From JBBEBE01 sp051746765 (GTDB lineage Bacteria; Bacteroidota; Rhodothermia; Balneolales; Balneolaceae), in the NCBI GenBank assembly GCA_051746765.1, contig JBNJFK010000025.1, positions 1-16,947 on the forward strand: a stretch of DNA of 16,947 nucleotides. Reading direction: 5' to 3'. Under the pieces are notes generated by a model that did not search any database, was not told where the DNA came from, and saw only the letters and a list, made by a program, of their open reading frames with translations. The position numbers and the translations under genes were made by a program. Below, piece after piece: positions 16,225 to 16,947 of the stretch (positions are counted from its first letter, which is position 1; each line of letters starts with the position of its first letter).

Positions 16225-16473
16225 TCAAGCAGATTCGATCTCGATTCGATAATCTTCCATCACTTCGTTGGCCAGAAGTTTGCGTGCCGCATCGTCTGCG
16301 ATGGACCGTGCCTTCTCTTCATCTGCGGCATCGATATCCAATTCGATCGATTTGCCGATTCGTACCCGATGGATCGAGTCCATTCCGAGGTTTTGAAGGG
16401 CCTGATGTGCCGCCTTTCCCTGGGGATCGAGAATGGAAGGGCGCAAGGTGATGGTGATGGTCGCTTTGTACAT
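16225..16473 (-). CDS. purS: Phosphoribosylformylglycinamidine synthase subunit PurS
   Basis: PurS is the small structural subunit that bridges PurQ and PurL in the three-part FGAM synthase. The 82-residue sequence has the family pattern: an initial strand MYKATITITLRPSILDPQG, then AAHQALQNLGMDSIHRVRIGKSIELDI and a C-terminal NEVMEDYRIEIE strand. Full length for PurS is about 80 residues. ATG 16473 lies 54 bases downstream of the miaA stop on the same strand, and its own stop nearly abuts clpS. Confidence 0.95.
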   Translation of the reverse strand: MYKATITITLRPSILDPQGKAAHQALQNLGMDSIHRVRIGKSIELDIDAADEEKARSIADDAARKLLANEVMEDYRIEIESA

Positions 16474-16527
16474 AATCGCGTCTGAATCCGGGTTGTCTGT
16501 AAGACAAAAAGGTAACGCTATTTTTCG

Positions 16528-16947
16528 TCAGCTGCTACCAGGACGCCTGTTCGGGCGCAGTGTCAACACCTTCCGGGCGAGCTGTTCCAACGTGTATGAA
16601 GAGACATCCAGCCAGTGGATGAAAGACCAGGGACGAAACCAGGTCAGCTGACGTTTGGCATAGCGTCTCGTTGCGGTTTTGATGGCGGTCGTCGCCTCTT
16701 CCAGACTCCACTCTCCAGCGAGATAACGGTGGATTTCACGATAACCGACCGACGTCATGATTTGTGCATCCGGCGGGACCCCGGAATCGATCAGTGTACG
16801 GGTTTCATCGATCAGGCCATTCTCGACCATCCGGTCGACTCTTGATTCGATCCGGTGATGCAGCAGTTTTCGGTCCCAGTGCAACCCGACGACCACAAGA
16901 TCCTCCGGAGGTTGTATGGATCGACGGTCTTGTCGATGGAATGAGTG
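16528..16947 (-). CDS. miaA: tRNA dimethylallyltransferase MiaA, C-terminal part (cut by the window edge)
   Basis: MiaA transfers a dimethylallyl group to A37 of tRNAs that read UNN codons. Only the last 139 residues are inside the window; the frame stays open to the right edge. Recognisable parts are the LHWDRKLLHHRIESRVDRMVENGLIDETRTL segment, SVGYREIHRYLAGEWSLEEATTAIKTATRRYAKRQLTWFR and the terminal helix, all characteristic of the MiaA C-terminal half (the KRQ.TWFR motif contacts tRNA). The N-terminal P-loop is outside the window. It is the most upstream visible gene of the minus-strand cluster leading into purS. No terminator was seen in the 54-base gap after it. Confidence 0.93.
   Translation of the reverse strand, partial: HSFHRQDRRSIQPPEDLVVVGLHWDRKLLHHRIESRVDRMVENGLIDETRTLIDSGVPPDAQIMTSVGYREIHRYLAGEWSLEEATTAIKTATRRYAKRQLTWFRPWSFIHWLDVSSYTLEQLARKVLTLRPNRRPGSS

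Noticed and set aside
16500..16520. Minus-strand TACCTTTTTG as an internal promoter for purS
   Set aside because: TA and TTTG are four bases apart rather than two, and the purS cluster can be read through from miaA.

Overview
The window carries ordinary bacterial chromosomal genes: 15 gene calls, 13 complete and one cut at each end. Base composition is roughly balanced and coding is dense. The gene content points to the Bacteroidota superphylum, most likely a Rhodothermota/Balneolota-type bacterium. The evidence is a DUF4270-type lipoprotein next to a short GT5-type 'glycogen synthase', a Bacteroidota-style ClpS ending in LMTEIKG, a TPR protein ending in a WINEST motif, an HD-domain CCA enzyme, Gram-negative envelope genes (lptB, a LolC/E permease), a near absence of Shine-Dalgarno sequences, and one good TAnnTTTG promoter element. 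The exact lineage is inference. No tRNA, rRNA, CRISPR array, insertion sequence or phage gene was seen.

Layout. (1) 1-1470, plus strand: the tail of one apparent Gfo/Idh/MocA oxidoreductase, then a complete second member, ending in a strong hairpin terminator that can serve both strands. (2) 1508-3944, minus strand: a sugar-1-phosphate nucleotidyltransferase followed by the CCA-adding enzyme. (3) 3945-4130: a divergent control region with a TATATTTG element and an 11-bp inverted repeat. (4) 4131-5846, plus: a membrane-anchored MurF-like ligase, convergent with (5) 5859-7085, minus: a LolC/LolE-type ABC permease. (6) 7182-12888, plus: a probable five-gene unit (phosphosulfolactate synthase, GT5-N-like protein, DUF4270-like lipoprotein, outer-membrane barrel, TPR protein) closed by an intrinsic terminator at 12917-12958. 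(7) 13129-14352, plus: a short Rho factor. (8) 14391-16947, minus: miaA-purS-clpS-purQ-lptB, tightly packed and reading toward rho.

How they fit together. Much of the window serves the cell envelope: precursor ligation (MurF-like), lipoprotein release (LolC/E-like), LPS export (LptB), and an uncharacterised surface module (DUF4270-like lipoprotein with an overlapping barrel gene). The rest is housekeeping: tRNA 3'-end and anticodon-loop maturation (cca, miaA), purine synthesis (purS, purQ), N-degron proteolysis (clpS) and transcription termination (rho). The strongest candidate for an undescribed system is the GT5-N-like / DUF4270-like / barrel cassette at 8035-11486. Its 'glycogen synthase' lacks both the ADP-glucose loop motif and the second Rossmann domain, so it probably does not make glycogen, and its partners are predicted to be outer-membrane proteins.
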